64,000 nt of DNA from Apricaphanius iberus (Eukaryota; Chordata; Actinopteri; Cyprinodontiformes; Aphaniidae): NCBI GenBank assembly GCA_028564705.1, contig JAPXFQ010001688.1, positions 682,001 to 746,000 of the forward strand, written 5' to 3'. Positions within the stretch are counted from its first letter, which is position 1; each line of letters starts with the position of its first letter. Below the pieces are notes generated by a model. That model made no database searches, was not told where the DNA came from, and saw only the letters and a list, made by a program, of their open reading frames with translations. The translations under genes and the position numbers were made by a program. Of the stretch, positions 31,678 to 44,435 are shown piece after piece.

Positions 31678-33693
31678 TCAGACTCTTCCTACCAAGCAGG
31701 TTGAGATATTTTGGAGTGCAGGCGGTGTCTGGAAGAACCTTTTTTTAACTTTGAGGTGGCATCAGCCAACTTCTATAATGTACTATGTGGCAACAGCAGC
31801 TTATCTACAGGTGACAAGAAGCTGTTATATAAGCTCATTAGGAAGGCCAACTCTATCCAATGATGCCCCCCACAATTCCAGTGCAGACAGTGAGAGAGAA
31901 AAGAACTTTAGCTAAAATAACATTAGTGTTGGCAATGGCATTGTTTCTTCACCTACTGCATGTATTAAATCTGTAGCTGAAGCATGAGAGCATTTTAGTC
32001 GGTGACTGCTGCATCCTACCTGTTCCAAGGAACGTTACAGCAGACGTTCCCCATCCACCTAGCAGCTGCTAGGTGGATGCTCGCAACAAACTCGTTGTTT
32101 ACTCTCTTGCTGTCATTAACATTTTTTTTCCTATTTCAAATAACATCCTTGCTGTTATTTGGAAACTACAGCTGATATTTGAAATATTTTTAGATTTCTT
32201 GTATATAGACTGTTGTTGTTTTCTATGCACAGACACATCTTGTAATTTTTTTTAATCGCTCCCATTTCTTTATTTTTTACCTTAGTTTAAATATACATGA
32301 TTCCATTTACGTTTGACTTGCCACTACATTTGAACCTCCCCACTGTGAGACAATAAAGGATATTTAGGTTCTTCTATTTTTTATAGAAGCCTTGATGTTT
32401 AACAAACTGTGCTTTATTTATTTCTTTATTTTATGTAGATGAGACATGACATATTCTATTTTGATACGGCCACATGCATGATGGCCTCTCTATAGTCTAA
32501 ACACTTCATTTCCCAGCCTCTGAGAACAAACATTTTCGACATATGACTTGAAAAGTTGATTTGAAGTCAGGCAAAAACTAGCCTCTTCTTTGACACTTTT
32601 TTTCATGTTCTCTATAGATGAAGATGACACATAACCGAGGCATAATGTAGTGTAAAAGGATGGGAATAAGGATTGTTAGGTATTTAGTAAATTATACTGT
32701 GAACCATGTATCAGTATTTTTTCCAAATAGGAGCATCCAAATGAAGACCCCTGCTTCCACACAATTTAGACCACCTAATGGGGCTAACATAATGTGACAA
32801 ATTTTTTTTTCAGTCCTAGTGTGACAGAGGTTTATTGCCTTCCTTTCCTTTTGAAAAGTTAGCCACCATTACATTTTTGTAAATGGCAAGTATTTTCCTC
32901 TTTTGTGTAGTGCATTAGTTAATGGCATTAATATTCTTTTAATGCTTTTTAATTCATAAACATGAAGATTAGGATGCATTTACAACTTCTGTGAAATAGG
33001 AAATCAAAACCTTACATTCATAGTTCCTCAATAACACACATCCTCCGATATTTACTCTAAAAGCCTTCATAGTAGCCATGCATTTATATTATGAAATAAT
33101 AGCTACGTCTTTTTGTAGCAAAGTACCAGCGTGTGTTCTTCTCTAAAACAAGACGTATTTCTCATAAAGAAAAATATTCCATACGCGCATAAAGATGATA
33201 ACCTCAAGGGCAAAGCTGTTACTGCAAAAACAGTTTCATTTTCAACAAAGTAGATTCATTTTGGAAGGCTAATGGTAACTTTAAAGTTAGTGCAGTATCC
33301 TTAGGGGATACATGTGCATCACCATAACACACTGAGAGCTTAGCAAGATGTTGTGCTGTTACTATTGCAAAAGCCTTTTGTAGAATGCACTGATTAATTA
33401 TTAAGCAAACGAATACTAAAAACAATCCACAAGAATAGCTGAGAGGGGAAAAGTTAAGTGAAGAGAAAAAAACACCAGAGTGAGAACTGTGTCAGAAAAA
33501 GGTCATCAACAAAGTAAAGTGGTGAATTTAACCAGACACTTGAGCTAAAATATAACAAGAGGAAAACAAAAAGTGAAAGCGCATCACCACAGACAGTGAT
33601 AATGCAGTGATCAGCCTTGAAAACATTGTAAGGTGTTTCTAATGCACTCTTTGAAAAAAAGCCAAGAGGATAGAAGACAAACACATCAAACTA
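31678..33693. other. Unassigned DNA with one perfect palindrome
   Basis: No recognised gene or transposon. A 28-bp perfect palindrome lies at 32052-32079. The 33,440-33,690 portion is A-rich. Confidence 0.45.
32052..32079. repeat. 28-bp perfect palindrome
   Basis: The half-site CATCCACCTAGCAG is followed immediately by its exact complement CTGCTAGGTGGATG with no spacer. Confidence 0.95.
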
Positions 33694-35246
33694 CACAGCT
33701 CACAAAAATTAAAGGAGCACTTTAAAGAAACACATTAGATACATCAGCTCTCAATATGAAGTTGGATATCTATACAAATAACGACAGGGCAATGTCTTAG
33801 AAACAAAAGGATGCCAAGTCTTTTAATGGAAATAAAAGTTTTCAGCCTACAGAGACTCAATTGTGTAGACACCCTAAAATCAGAGTGAAATGAAGATGTG
33901 GCAGGCTAGTCCATTTTTTCAAAAACCTAATTTCTGCAACTCAAAATGCTTTTCAGTATCTTGTGTGGCCCCCACGAGCGTGTATGCATGCTTGACAATG
34001 TCGGGGCATGCTCCCAATGAGACGACGGATGGTGTCTTGTGGCATTTCCTCCCAGATCTGTGTTAGGGCATCCCTGAGCTATAGTACAGTCTGAGGAGCA
34101 GCCTGGCGGCGCCTAATAGACCGAAACATAATGTCCCACAGATGTTCTATTGGGTTTAAGTCAGGGGATCGTGAAGGCCATTCAGTTGTTTCAATTCCTT
34201 CATCCTCCAGGTACTGCCTGCATAGTCTTGCCATATGAGGCCGAGCATTGCCGTGCATTAGGAGGAAACCAGGACCTACTGCACCTGCGTAGGGTCTGAC
34301 AATGGGTACAAAGATTTCATTTCAGTACCTTATGGCAGTCAGAGCACCATTTCCTAGGCAGTAGACGTCTGTGCGTCCCTCCATGGATATGGCTCCCCAG
34401 ACCATCAATGACCCAACACCAAACCTGTCATGTTGAACGACGTTGCAGGCAGCATAACGTTCTCCTTGTAACTCTCCAGACTCTTTCACGTCTATCGCAG
34501 GTGCTCAGGGTGAACCTAATCTGGTCTGAAAAAAGTATAGGGCGCCAGTGGCGGACTTGTCAATTCTGGTGTTCTTGAGCAAATACCAGTCAAGCTCCAC
34601 AGTGCTGGGCAGTGAGCACAGGGCCCACTACAGGACGTCGGGCCCTCAGGCCATCTTCATGAAGTCTTTTCCTGATTGTTTGAGTAGAGACATTCACACC
34701 AGTGGCCCTCTGGAGGTCATTCTGTAGGGCACGAGCAGTGCTCAGCCTGTTCCGCCTTGCACAAAAGAGCAGGTATCGGTCCTGCTGATGGGTTGAGGAC
34801 CTTCTACGGCCCTGTCCAGCTCTCCGAGAATAACCACCAGTCTCCTATAATCTCCTCCATGTTATGGAGATTGTGCTGGGAGACACATTAAACCTTCTTG
34901 CTGCAGCACGTGTGGATGTGCCATCCTGGAGAAGTTGGACAACCTGTGCAACTTCTGTAGGGTTAAGGAATCACCTCATACTGCCAGTAGAGATAATTAC
35001 TCAAGCCAAAAAGATCAAGAGGAAGAAACTTGAAATGACCTCCACGTGTAAAACCAGTCCTGTTTTGAGGGTTTTCTAATTGTTGCCACTGTAGTGCACC
35101 TGTTGTTAAGTCCATGAACACCAATATAGCTGAAAGTGATTAAAGATGCCCTGAGCTGCTTAACCAACCAGAAAATGATCAGACAGGTTTAATTGATTTC
35201 ATGCCAGGCTCAATAAAAAAGTGTTCCTTTAATATTGTGAGCAGTT
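33694..35246 (-). mobile_element. Tc1/mariner-type element with both ends, dead transposase
   Basis: Left end CACAGCTCACAAAAATTAAA and right end TTTAATATTGTGAGCAGTT are inverted repeats. TA borders both (33692-33693 and 35247-35248). Antisense transposase text is recognisable throughout: CATAATGTCCCACAGATGTT, GATGGTGTCTTGTGGCATTT and GACGTCGGGCCCTCAGGCC. At 1553 bp it is near the usual autonomous length for this family, but every frame is broken by stops and shifts. It is the most complete Tc1 copy in the window. Confidence 0.92.
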
Positions 35247-35248
35247 TA

Positions 35249-36268
35249 TTTTGCAACCCATGGGCAGGTGAAGCAATGATGTTGTGTATCCTTGTTGCTG
35301 GAAATGTGTATGAATAAAAATGGTCATTGACATTACCTAAAGCTCCATATAGTGGGCGTATCTTTACTATTGATGAACTTTGATAGGTTTTTGTCTTGAG
35401 CATTCCCGTCCAGTAGTATCACACAGGAAGCTGTTTAACTGTTCTTGTCCAGGGTCGCAACATATTAGGGTCATGGATGCAACGTGTAGGTACCTGGAAG
35501 CAGCAGTCAAGGCTTATTCATGAATGTTTGGCCTGCACTCACTGATGCTGACCTCATGTAGTTGCTACAAATTCATTATGCCCATACTGGGCTGGGAGCA
35601 ATTCAAGTAAGTTATGATAATGCTCCTAGGGTGCAGTTTTCCATCACCTCCTGCAACTGCTCCAGCTCCAGCCCTTAAGAATTTCCATAGGCAGCTGCAA
35701 AGAAGAATTCCCAATGTCCACACAAATAATTCATCCCCTTTTGACATATAATATGGTAGAGGCTGGGCTCCCTGTAGAGAAGGGCACCCAGTTTGGAGGA
35801 TGTTTGAACATCTCCGAGAGTTTTCAATGGAATTTACTAAAATTAGACAGCAGACAGATGGACAGCCACTCAGCTTGGTAGTTGGTGTGGCGATGGGGAA
35901 AAGCTTGGTCCTTTTGCGGCACAAACTGGGCAAGGAGCCAGGGTGTTTATTGATCCTTCCACTGCTGCTCGACTGGGTCTACCCCCACAGCAGTGGTCCC
36001 AAAATTTAACATGCTCAGCTCATAGGCCGGAGTCCACTGGGAGCTCCCAGAGGGTCGGGGGAAGGAGGGAGGGAGGAGAAGGAGGGCAGCAGAGCGATCC
36101 CGGTCAGGATCCTTCCATGTTTCCACTTCATGCGCTTGAAAACTGCATATTTTAAAGCGCGTCCAGTTCGCTTTGGACACGCTTCAATGTGCAAATATTA
36201 TGGCGACCAGCTAGGGGCGTGTCCCGCTTTTTGGTCGCGTCTATCGCGTTTGGTGTGTAAGCACCGTT
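35249..36268. other. Transposon-like DNA, class uncertain
   Basis: CpG-rich end block at 36,150-36,268 (AAAGCGCGTCCAGTTCGC, GGTCGCGTCTATCGCG, ending GTGTGTAAGCACCGTTA) has the look of a DNA-transposon terminus. A matching left end, expected as TAACGGTGCTTACAC, was not found, so the element may be truncated by the Tc1 upstream. The open frames at 35565-35933 minus and 35800-36009 plus overlap and carry no motif I trust. Confidence 0.35.
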
Positions 36269-36785
36269 AGAATGTTGGAGGACAGACTGACCACTTGTCT
36301 TCACTCTTCTACTTTTCTCTTCTACTACTCGTCAGATCTCAAAACCAGACCATAAAACACCCTACTGAACCCTACCAACAGATTAGAAGGCATTATGGTC
36401 AAGCGTATGATGCCAAAAAATAAAAATAACGGCAAAACGATTGTTTATTTGTTTTGTTTTTTAGGTTTGTGAGTGAGAAATCCATGAGGTACTGCTTTCA
36501 ATGCATCACACCCATTTTTTTTGGATGAAGCCTGGTACTACAGTACATAGATTGGTTTCTGTTGATTATTTCGATCATGCACAAAATGTACTATTTACTT
36601 GGTTGCTTTTCATGCTCACTCCATCCCATTTAGAGTCCGCTGGGGCTGGAAGCCTATTTTAGCTGTCACCAGGCGAGATGAGCCTTGCTAATGCAGAAAT
36701 CTTCTTATTGTAATTTTTTTGCAACATTTTAGGCTTTAAAGGGGAGATCATCAAAGGCAATGGTTTATCTATGTGTTCTTTTTAG

Positions 36786-36942
36786 GCCAGCATTTCTCAG
36801 AAACATTGGTGCCTTACCCTGGAAGGAGAAGCTTTTCAGTGGACTGCCATTTTTGTTGGTTTTCTTGATATGTACTGTTATCATACCATTGATGTACTAC
36901 TGTACAATGGCCCACTCAAAATCCAGAGCAAAATCTTACTAA
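36786..36942 (+). CDS. Candidate terminal coding exon with membrane segment
   Basis: An acceptor-like TATGTGTTCTTTTTAG precedes 36786. The open frame through it gives RPAFLRNIGALPWKEKLFSG, a strongly hydrophobic helix LPFLLVFLICTVIIPLMYYC, and a basic tail ending KSRAKSY before TAA at 36940-36942. A poly-A signal AATAAA follows 106 bp later. A single-pass C-terminal anchor would fit. I cannot name a family and there is no supporting upstream exon, so a chance frame remains possible. Confidence 0.3.
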
Positions 36943-37047
36943 GAATAAGTGAGATGAGTTGAAAATTTATGTTCACAGAAAGAAGTTTCACTAACTCTGC
37001 GAAAGAAGATCTGGCAAAGATTTCAGTCTCTACGAGACAAACAGAAA

Positions 37048-37053
37048 AATAAA
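37048..37053 (+). promoter_or_regulatory. AATAAA poly-A signal candidate
   Basis: Canonical hexamer downstream of the candidate terminal exon. In A+T-rich DNA this hexamer is common, so it is weak support on its own. Confidence 0.3.
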
Positions 37054-38700
37054 ATCATAAACTAATTCATACAAATATACAGTTGTTATGACTAACAAAA
37101 TTAAACCACTGAGTCCCCAAGAGAACCAGTCCATACGCACCGCATCAAGCATGACGCAGGTGTAGACCAGATGAGGTCAGCTGAGGCTGTAAGAGCCTCT
37201 GTCATGCTTCGTCTGCCTAATTACTAAAGCAAGCGGCTTCATACTGCTGCTGCTAATGTTAGACTCTGATATGAGCTCCAACTCATCGTTGGTCACCTGT
37301 GTGCTCACATAGTAGGCTCTTACGGGTCTAAAATACTTTGAACATAGATTATAGAAACTCAGTTCAAGCCAAAAGCAGGAGAAAATATGAAAAATTCAAA
37401 AGATGTCACATCTAATATGGGTGATGTTAAAATGTCACACTGATCTCAAGCGACTTCCTCACTCCAGTCCTTGTTAGAGGTATTTCTCCCTTTTTCTTGA
37501 GCAGACACATTTTTTTTTGTGTACAAGAGTTAACTGAGGCCATTTAAGGCGATGTTAGGTGGTGGGGTCCTTTTTGTAAAGCTTAGGAGTAACGCTTCAT
37601 TTAGCTGCCCAAGCTTGGCTTTGGAAAAACTACCGTGTCAAAGGTAAGTTTCTTTATATAAAAACAGTGTTATGTAAGAGCTTTTCAAATAAAGATGAAG
37701 ATGCAATCACAGCTTTTGTATTTTTTAGAGGTTTCTGTAGTATGTCATTGACATTTTAAAAAAAAATTTTTCCACAGAAAAAGAGTTTGTGTGCTCCCTC
37801 GAGAGTCGCAGATGAAATGTCTGGCCAACATCCTAATTTAGAATTTTGAATGTCATGGTCGACAATTTTGAAAAATAAAAGATTTGAGAAAGTAAAAGCT
37901 CCAATCTAAACCAAATGGTTGTTTTTTTAGCATGAAGGAACATTTTTTTTTGAGGACTTGTTAACATCTTTCACTGTCAACACAATCATTATTTAACTCA
38001 GGGCTGATTATCTTAAAGTTTTAATTCACAAATATTGTTTTTCAAAGTAGGTTTTTCACTAACTCCTAACAATATGACCTGAATATGTTGAAAATAACAA
38101 AAAAACATAAAAAAAGAATGTGAAATACAAAATGACATGTAAGGTAAGCTTATGTTCAAGGAGGAAGACATGAGGTTTTGTTATCTGCCTATTCACCCAT
38201 AAATCAAAGGTTCATCAAAATGTCAGTGTACGTTGGTATTCCTTCAGGGCTCAAATCATTTGTATTTATGAGACACGCAGTAAGACACAAAATAAAAGAA
38301 ACAAAGATTGAACATCAAATTATTTTCCTGTGTCTATGGTGTGTCAGAAATTTTACCAGGGGCAATTTCCCCTGGCTGGCTTATGGTGAAATGCAATGGC
38401 TTCAACAGCACTGTAGCTGAAACTTATCAATAATAAATCAATATTCAGAGATCTTCATGGCTCACGTAATGGCTGCACAAGGTTTGTGGCTTCAAAACAA
38501 GTCCATATCATACCTCCACTACCAGCATACTTGGCAACATGTATGATATATAGATCAAATCTGTACAAAATGCCATCTGAGGCCTGAAGAGTTATTAACA
38601 ATTTCTTTGAGCAGTTCAGGTTTTGGCATTAGGATTCAATTGTTGGGAGATCCACTTTTGGTAGATTGTCTAATGTTTTAAATTTTATCCTCTACAAACT
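37054..38700. other. No recognised feature
   Basis: A+T-rich, repeat-poor DNA. The part at 37,130-37,330 has balanced composition and looks unique, but nothing functional can be read from it. Confidence 0.45.
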
Positions 38701-39095
38701 TCTTCTGTTTGTAGAATTATAGAGTTAAGATTTCTTTAATGGAGGCTTATAAACGTCACCACATTTTGAAGGCTTGGAACACGTGGTTTTCTAGATTCAC
38801 TGCTGATGTCTTTCCTCCAAGGTATTGTCCCAACACACATCTGCATGCTCCAGACCAGCAAACTACCAAAACTTCTACTTTTATAGAGGTAGTCTTACCT
38901 GTTGGTGATCAGTTGTTTAATGTGTTTGATTGGCATCACCTGGCATCACTGTCTTTTTAAAAATTGTATAAAATCTTCAAGGACTCGTTGTGGAGTCTTG
39001 CCTAGATGTGCCATATTGTCATTCCTGCTACGTGTAGGAACTATTTCCAGTAGTAATCCATCTTGATTCAACTCTCATATATAACTATCATGACA
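38701..39095 (+). other. LTR-like segment without defined 5' end
   Basis: TATAAAA near 38,967, then TTGTGGAGTCTTGCC and an end TATCATGACA resemble the R-U5 part of a retrotransposon LTR. I could not find the matching TG start or a target duplication. The phrase CTTGCCTAGATGTGC recurs at about 39,489, so part of this may be duplicated. Confidence 0.3.
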
Positions 39096-41339
39096 GGCTA
39101 GCCCACGTCACATCCAGAGAAAGAATTTATAATCCACAGTAACATATCCAGGATGACACCATCAGTTGTTGGCAAGCACTACTAATCCACTTCATTTGGT
39201 TTTGTTGCTTGTCTTAAAATTGCTCATAGTCCATTTAGTTAGAAAGTCTGGCAGAGAAATGTTCGAATCTGGGATATGATCCTTGTCAACTGTGATCAAC
39301 AATGGAGATTGTTTGAACTTAGTCCTCTCTCTGTTCTTTGCTCCCGCTCCGCATCCATGAAGTCTCCAATTTAGCTACTCAAGCTTGTTATTCTGATAAC
39401 TTTGTTGTCAGACATGGACATTTGTGTTTGTCATGCTTGCATTTTAACCTGTTTTTAAGATCTGAATTTGGTAAGTCCATTTCAAACTTGCCTAGATGTG
39501 CAAAATTATCAGAAGTGCCTGTCGCTAATTATGATTAAAAGGTAGGAAAAAAATTAGTGAATTAACCCATACCACACCATATGTATTTGTATAGCACTTT
39601 TAAATGCAACAAAAAGGATGCAAAAAGTGCTGAACAGTTATCACAACATAGACAATGGAAAAAAAAAAAAAATATACACATATAGATATTTAAATAAAAA
39701 TAAAACAAATTACAATAAAAGACACATGGGAGTTTTGCAACACTGGTAGAGTAATATCAATAACATTATGTGACCAGATTATATTAAATGCAATATGCTA
39801 TGTTTTTTTCATCCCACAAATATGGAAACATTGAACTGCCAGAGTGCCAAAATAAATTCAGGATCATTATCTCTATAAAACACGATACAGAACTCTTTAA
39901 GATGATAAATGTCTTAACGCAATTAGCTTGGGAGATGTTTGAGTATTATGTAAAGAAACAGAGATAAAATGGAGAGTCACTCTCTCGTTATGACGAGAAA
40001 CTTTCTCATTATAACGAGTTTATCTTCTTTTGGAATCTCGACATTATGCTCCTGAATTTATTTCCCAGCAGTGGCAGTTCAACACTTCCATATAGAGCAG
40101 TAACATCATTCCTGGTATTTTTTTAGGGTGAAAATGTATGTGCCTTTAACCCTTTAGACCCTAGCGTCCCCCAATTGGGGGACACAGAAATAAGTAGTGA
40201 TAGAAATAGAAAAAGTAATAGTAGTATTATATACAGATAATATGCATAATCACACATATATCAATTCTACTGAATGTTACCTTTAAAATTACGCCAAAAT
40301 GATTCAAATATTCCTTTTGGTTGGTGAAATATAACCATTTTCCCATGGGTAAGCATTTTTCGAGAAAAAGGCTTCAGAATGGGCCTAGGGTTTAGGTAGT
40401 TTTGACAATTAAAAAAAAATTATTTGCATTTGAATCATGTCATACAGTTTTTTTCTTAAAACAACCAAACAACCACACATTTTTCTATTTAAATATATTT
40501 TCTCATTTGTATAGCGGCAATTTAAAACACATCAGACATTTTCCAAAACTGAAAGCTAGTGAATTTAAAATCCAGTTACACTGAATGCTCAGTGTGACTC
40601 ATTCCAAATCCTTCCATCAAGCCAATTTCACAATACTGTTCAATGTTAGCTCATACAATAAACCGGTCAGGGTCAGTACTAAAACTTGACCTGTATGATT
40701 TAAGCTGTGGTAGGTGAAACATATAAAATAACTGATTATTGAATGGTACATGAGGCTGCTTGGCACATTGACTCTAATTAAAATATGAATTAGCTAAGAG
40801 TCTAGTAGAACCCACAACTAATGCATTAGCCGGCAAAGTTGCCATCCATTCTTTTCAGGCAGTGTTTGACTGTGGAAATAAGTTGCTTAAGAAACCTAAT
40901 TTAATGTGTACAAAGAGTGAAAAATTAGATTTCTTTATCATTTATAAACATAGATTATGCTATTTCTTATAACTTAAGACAAGATTTAACTTTCCAAATA
41001 AAGAAATTCATATTTATGCATTGCTTTTCATTTTTCAAAATTACTTTTACTTAGTTATTATTACTTATTCTAATTTAAATGCATCCTATTGTTAAGAACG
41101 TTAATTATCTATTTAATCAGTTACTTAATTACTTTGTATTACTTTGTATCTCGACGATCAGCCAGCCTGCCTGTTTGGCATTGTGACCAGGGAGGTAATA
41201 TTAGAAAACACGTAGGATACACGTATTATACTTTTTTGCGACTACTTGGTAACTATTATTTAGATATTTACTATTACTGAATGAGTCTCCATTTGTTAGC
41301 AACTTCATATTCATGTTGTCTTATTTACTAATATGTTTT
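39096..41339. other. No recognised feature
   Basis: A+T-rich DNA with a poly-A run at about 39,658-39,672. A short self-complementary CCCCCAATTGGGGG lies near 40,175. No gene or repeat family identified. Confidence 0.45.
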
Positions 41340-42430
41340 TACTAACAACATAATTATCTACTTAAATTATTAGTCGCTAACTGCTTGATTTATCAAGATA
41401 CTTAATAATGACTGCAAAATTGTGTGTGCTGCAAACGTTTTGCGCCTGTGGGTTGTCCTTCACTTGCACGTGATCTACTAAGATTGCTTGAGCAATTCAT
41501 AACAGGTGCAAGGAGCAGTATTCAAATGAGGAGCTTGCGGCCACAAATGTAAGCATCACCATGGCTAGCGAGAGGAGGAATATTCACATGGATTCATAAT
41601 GCGTCTTTGGCAAAAAAGGGGGGAAATGGCATATGTATCAATTCTATGATTGTTACAGACCTAATTACTATTCGGCTAGAATGTTATAAATTATGTTTCT
41701 CGTTTATGAGTAATTAACTTAATGCATGCGGTGTACATGAGCTGCTCTCCGCTCCATTCAGAGTCAGATTTATTAAAGCTACAGGATGTCCATAGCAAGG
41801 TAGCTAAGGTGTCCATATTCTACTAATATTGAAATGTACCACACTTTATCATGGCCTCTATTAAATGTCAAGTTGCAGTAGAAAAATAATGTAATATTGA
41901 AAATATTTAATCTGACATGTCTACATTTTAAAATTTTGTATATATATATAGCCATTTTGTCATTGTGGCAATGTATATAATTACAACATTATATTAATTG
42001 GAACCCATGAAGGTGAACCTCTAATGAGGATCCACATGGATCATAACTTACTGTGCGCTTAGCGTGTCATCACTAGGTTGCAGACATGCTGAAAGCGCAG
42101 CGAGTTATGATACATCTTTGGGAGGAAAACAGGTCAATATTTACATAACTGTCAGGTTTATAGCCATTAGTGTGTTAATTACTATTAGGATATATTGTGT
42201 GTTAATGCCATTTTTTCGTTGTCAGTAATACATTTATGTTGAATGTGGCGCCGCAAAGTTAAGACATGCCTTTCAGAATCACTACAAATAGGTACTAAAA
42301 TAGCCGGCACAAACATTTTTATGTTTAGTAAATCACACTGCGCCCAGAGTGGCTTATTTGCCTGTTCTCGTCGCAATATTTTGCATCTTCTTCCAGAAGC
42401 ACACATTTACATCACGCAGCCATAAATTAG
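41340..42430. other. Possible old DNA transposon, unassigned
   Basis: CpG-bearing blocks (AACGTTTTGCGCCTG near 41,435; GGCGCCGCAAAGTTAAG near 42,249; TCGTCGCAATATTTTGC near 42,367) stand out from the A+T-rich surroundings. Two related phrases occur, ATGCGTCTTTGG and ATACATCTTTGGG. They suggest a decayed DNA element, but I could not define ends. Confidence 0.3.
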
Positions 42431-43869
42431 CAACATTAATAGCCTTCTCAATGTCTGAATGAGTGAATTACAATGGATTAATTGACTTTGTGAAATTTGT
42501 GTTTGTAAAGGAGTGCTGAACTGTTTTAAAAGATATAAAAAAGATTGTAAAAAATATTGTAAAGGATGGATTCAAGGGTGAGAATGGCGTATGAAGACTC
42601 TGAGGACAGGAATCTGAGTGTGTAGACCTTGCTATGGGGTAGAAAATAATTAAATTAAAAGAGGACGGCTAAAGGTGCTTTCATTAAACAACTAGCCCAA
42701 GTGTTGCTTAGTTGTCCTCGCTCAACAGAGAATGAAACATAGCATATGTAACGAATTTAAAAGGCTTTCCAGTTAATCCTTCCCAACTCAAACAGCTTCA
42801 AATCATACAAGTCAGACAGTACAACAATAAACTCTGCTATGCTAAGAGACTCTGTGGTCCATGAAGACAGAAATGGAATATGTGTGGAATGGTAAATGGC
42901 TTCCTGGACACAGTGTATGTGTCTTAACTTTTACTACGCCTCTGGGATTTAATTGTTTGCTTTGAACTCACTCTTTTTGTTAATGGCAATGATTTATCAC
43001 CAGTGCCCTTTCCAAGATGGAACAAATTTAGCCAGAGCCAGAAAGCTCTGGCGGACTTCAACTCAAAGCAAGTTAGGCAATTTTCCTAAACCCCTCCCAT
43101 CTATTTGGCTCACTAATGCACCTTACCATAAATATTGTAAATATGAAAAAAAGTGAGCCATCTATTGTTGCTTTGCTGTTAAACCAAAGTACCTGAACAT
43201 TTGTCAGAATGATTAACAAGGTCATTCAACAGAGCTGTGTTAGCCTGCTTTGTCTTTTTGCCTCTTCAACCACAATAAATACAAATGTGCTTTGTCAAAG
43301 TTATATTATTGGTGAAATGAGGGGAGACATTCCTTGTTCATTTTCTTTAATTCAGAATGGCAGCTTTTATATGCTTCCTTTGTTTGTCTGGTTTATTTAT
43401 TGAGCAATTTTCTGTCCAAAATGTCAACAGAAAAAAAGATTTTAATGAGCACCCAGCTCCAAAGGCTCTGCTTTTCTGTTAGAATAAAGGCTGATGCTAT
43501 GTTTCTCTGCAATTTAATGTGAATGTATCTGATCATTTTTAACAGTCTATTATTATTGCATGGATTAGTAGGTTGCTTATTATATCTATCTGCAAGTAAA
43601 AAGCACCATCAGACATCAGCCAAAGTATTCACATTTATTTGCAATACAACCACAAATATATATTTTTTATGTGTTAGTAATCAATGGACATAAGACAATG
43701 CATATTTTTAGGGGGTGTCCAATGATACAAGGTCTTTTAAACCACTGATTTTATTTGTGAGAGTGAACTGGTCTCCTCTCTCAACTAGTAGACTAAATCC
43801 CAGCTATACCTTAACTTATTGGATTTCTATGTACTTACCTGTTAATCTATAAAAAAAAAAAAACGTGAC
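42431..43869. other. No recognised feature
   Basis: Unassigned DNA. A poly-A run precedes the hAT end at 43,870. Confidence 0.45.
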
Positions 43870-44215
43870 CAGTGTTGGGAGTAACGGCGTTTAAGTATAA
43901 CGCCGTTTAAGTATAACGTCGTTAATTTTTAGGTAACGGAGCAATCTAATCTATTACTTTTCCTATCCAACAATGCCGTTACCGTTACTGTGGATGGTGC
44001 GTTACTACACAGTAGTTGAATGAAGCACAGTGACGTCAGGCTTTCTGTCAGTCACACTGCAGCAGAGAGAGCGCAAGTGTCAGTGATGATGACGCTGCTG
44101 TAAATATGATGATGATTTGGTGAGTGGGCAGATACTCTGGGTGCTCTTGCCGTCTGCATGCTCTAAGAAACTTAGCTGTGAACTTGGTGTTGAGTTGGAT
44201 TTTAGGCGGGCATTC
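43870..44215. mobile_element. Left end of a hAT-type element
   Basis: Starts CAGTGTTGGGAGTAACGG and continues with repeated GTTTAAGTATAACG units and TAACGG/CCGTTA motifs, the signature terminus of teleost hAT elements with CAGTGTTGGG ends. The reciprocal CCCAACACTG end is absent, so the copy is truncated on the right. Confidence 0.7.
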
Positions 44216-44435
44216 GTTTCATTTAAGCGGACACTTCCTCTGACGTTTCACCCAGAACTGCACTAATAAAGCGGCTGCATCGCCGCTTGCCCCTGAAGGC
44301 GGTGGGTTTGGTGTTCAATAAATATCCATACATCCCAGAAAATACCTGTGATGTATACCAATAAAGTAAGCCCAAAATATTAATAGATAGTAGCTTGACA
44401 CCTGCGGAATATGATACACCGATATTTCTTATTAA

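Noticed and set aside
35565..36009. Opposing open frames of 122 and 69 residues, considered as Harbinger transposase
   Set aside because: No DDE or DNA-binding motif could be placed and the frames overlap on opposite strands.
38701..39095. Third solo LTR
   Set aside because: Only the R-U5-like half and the CATGACA end could be seen; no TG start or matching 5-bp duplication was found.
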